Below, piece after piece: positions 6,161 through 6,979 of a stretch of 6,979 nt of DNA (positions are counted from its first letter, which is position 1; every line of letters starts with the position of its first letter). A program made the translations under genes and the position numbers. Under the pieces are notes generated by a model. It ran no database searches. It worked only from the letters and a program-made list of their open reading frames with translations, and was not told the origin of the DNA. The stretch is from Planctomycetaceae bacterium. GTDB taxonomy: Bacteria; Planctomycetota; Planctomycetia; Pirellulales; Thermoguttaceae. Where the stretch lies: the NCBI GenBank assembly GCA_009776995.1, contig WRMR01000272.1, positions 1-6,979 of the forward strand. Reading direction: 5' to 3'.

Positions 6161-6191
6161 ACATAACATGTTGTTATTATTAATGTTATGT
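6161..6191. promoter_or_regulatory. Exact 9-bp inverted repeat, possible operator
   Basis: ACATAACAT (6161-6169) and ATGTTATGT (6183-6191) are exact reverse complements separated by 13 bases. The 22-base centre-to-centre distance, about two helical turns, would suit a dimeric regulator. It lies about 175-205 bases before the kinase start. No regulator gene is visible, and in such AT-rich DNA chance is possible. Confidence 0.3.
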
Positions 6192-6255
6192 CATTTTTAA
6201 CTTTGTGCTGTTGTCAGTTTGTGTTATCTTCTGTCGCAATCCAGTGCGTTTTGGT

Positions 6256-6261
6256 TATAAT
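6256..6261 (+). promoter_or_regulatory. Possible -10 box for the kinase gene
   Basis: An exact TATAAT lies about 105 bases before the kinase ATG. No good -35 box sits at the usual distance, so the call is weak. Confidence 0.22.
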
Positions 6262-6366
6262 CATTGTAATTGTCAACTTCAGACGATCGTTTCGATTTTA
6301 CGGCACAACAATACACACGAATCTTTTTTATTTTCCACGGATTTCTCATTTTGACAAGGTGCAACA

Positions 6367-6979
6367 ATGTCACACCAGTATGATTTCCTGCAGAACTCGC
6401 CGAAAGAATCGCGAGATCTGACGAATACCGAGTTCGGCGATTACCATATCATTCGACGAATCGGGAGTGGTGCAATGGCCGATGTTTACCTTGCAGAACA
6501 GCGTTCGCTGGGGCGTCGCGTGGCCATCAAAATCCTGAAATCGGAATTGACTTCGGACGAAACTTACGTCAAACGTTTCCTGCGCGAGGCAAAAGCGGCT
6601 GCCCGATTGGTCCATCCGAATATTGTGCATATTTATGAAGTTGGCGAGCGGGATAATTTGCGGTATATCGTTCAAGAGTATGTCCAGGGGAATAATCTGG
6701 CACAATATCTGCAACAGCACGGAGCCATGACGCCGAAACAGGTGTTTCGCGTGATATGGCAAGTGGCGTCGGCACTTGAAGCGGCTTCTCAGGCCGGAAT
6801 CGTGCATCGCGACATCAAGCCGGAAAATATTTTACTCGGCGACAAACTCGAGGTCAAAGTGGCTGATTTCGGTCTCGCACGGGTGGATGACATGAGTGAC
6901 CCGGATTTGCAGTTGACCAAAGTCGGTGTCACGCTTGGTACGCCGCTTTATATGAGTCCTGAACAATCCGAGGGCAAGC
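6367..6979 (+). CDS. Serine/threonine protein kinase, Hanks type, N-terminal part (runs off right edge)
   Basis: The first 204 residues of a PknB-like kinase are visible. The kinase domain begins near residue 26 after a polar lead of 25 residues. The essential elements are all present: glycine loop IGSGAMADVY (32-41), ATP-binding Lys55 in VAIK, alphaC Glu74 in LREAK, catalytic loop IVHRDIKPEN (145-154) with Asp149 and Asn154, metal-binding DFG (167-169), and the end of the activation loop GTPLYMSPEQ (191-200). It is therefore predicted active. The HRD arginine (Arg148) suggests activation by loop phosphorylation. In planctomycetes such kinases usually carry a C-terminal membrane helix and WD40, TPR or other sensor regions, which lie outside this window. 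The start is fixed: an in-frame TGA lies 13-15 bases upstream, and AGGTG precedes the ATG by 5 bases. Confidence 0.96.
   Translation, partial: MSHQYDFLQNSPKESRDLTNTEFGDYHIIRRIGSGAMADVYLAEQRSLGRRVAIKILKSELTSDETYVKRFLREAKAAARLVHPNIVHIYEVGERDNLRYIVQEYVQGNNLAQYLQQHGAMTPKQVFRVIWQVASALEAASQAGIVHRDIKPENILLGDKLEVKVADFGLARVDDMSDPDLQLTKVGVTLGTPLYMSPEQSEGK

Larger units (their letters stand above)
5692..6366. other. Divergent AT-rich intergenic region between the DUF1080 and kinase genes
   Basis: There are 675 bases with no supported gene; the plus-strand frames at 5347-6009, 6006-6200 and 6188-6421 lack motifs and ribosome binding sites. Contents: a TATAAT on the minus strand at 5925-5920, a possible -10 for the DUF1080 gene without a good -35; an inverted repeat GTTACAATT/AATTATAAC (5930-5938, 5943-5951, one mismatch); the strong hairpin 5999-6053; the exact inverted repeat 6161-6191; and a plus-strand TATAAT at 6256-6261 that could serve the kinase. 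Confidence 0.6.

Noticed and set aside
6370..6807. 145-codon minus-strand frame
   Set aside because: It is opposite the kinase, which has every catalytic motif on the plus strand.
1..6979. CRISPR arrays, tRNA or rRNA genes, transposase genes
   Set aside because: I saw no regularly spaced repeats, no tRNA cloverleaf or rRNA core sequence, and no transposase motifs on either strand.

Overview
The window looks like a piece of a planctomycete chromosome, probably Pirellulales-like and of moderate GC. This rests on three things: a secreted DUF1080 (3-keto-disaccharide hydrolase-like) protein, a Hanks-type kinase with the GAMADVYLAEQ style of P-loop, and a planctomycete-style ECF sigma factor start, with long intergenic gaps and scattered non-coding repeats between genes. 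The assignment comes from family resemblance alone.

Layout from left to right. Positions 1-1217 (minus) hold the N-terminal 405 codons of leucyl-tRNA synthetase (leuS), which runs off the left edge. Positions 1218-1770 are a divergent intergenic region with a plausible leuS promoter and a long imperfect palindrome. A sigma factor gene starts at 1771 (plus) with a good ribosome binding site but breaks off within region 2, at about 1935. From 1936 to about 2869 the coding sense is on the minus strand. A short orphan C-terminal reading frame (1936-2067) abuts an ORF (2063-2836/2869) that carries half of an acyl-carrier-like domain at each end and a two-helix membrane segment between them. Positions 2976-4508 (minus) encode trigger factor (tig), with a good promoter about 260-285 bases upstream of its start. 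Positions 5023-5691 (minus) encode the secreted DUF1080 protein. Positions 5692-6366 are an AT-rich divergent intergenic region with a strong hairpin and an exact inverted repeat. Positions 6367-6979 (plus) encode the N-terminal 204 residues of a serine/threonine protein kinase, which runs off the right edge.

The housekeeping genes (leuS, tig) appear intact as far as visible. The stretch between them (about 1771-2975) looks rearranged: a broken sigma gene, an orphan C-terminal frame and a carrier-domain ORF cut at the same conserved point at both ends. There is no clpP between 1936 and the tig stop, although clpP often follows tig. One repeat family (copies at 2918-2964, 4879-4925 and a degenerate 4948-4990) lies just beyond the stop codons of both tig and the DUF1080 gene. 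A heptamer tandem repeat lies inside the leuS coding sequence. I see no clear new multi-gene system. The most unusual item is the apparently permuted, serine-less carrier-domain membrane ORF and its junctions.
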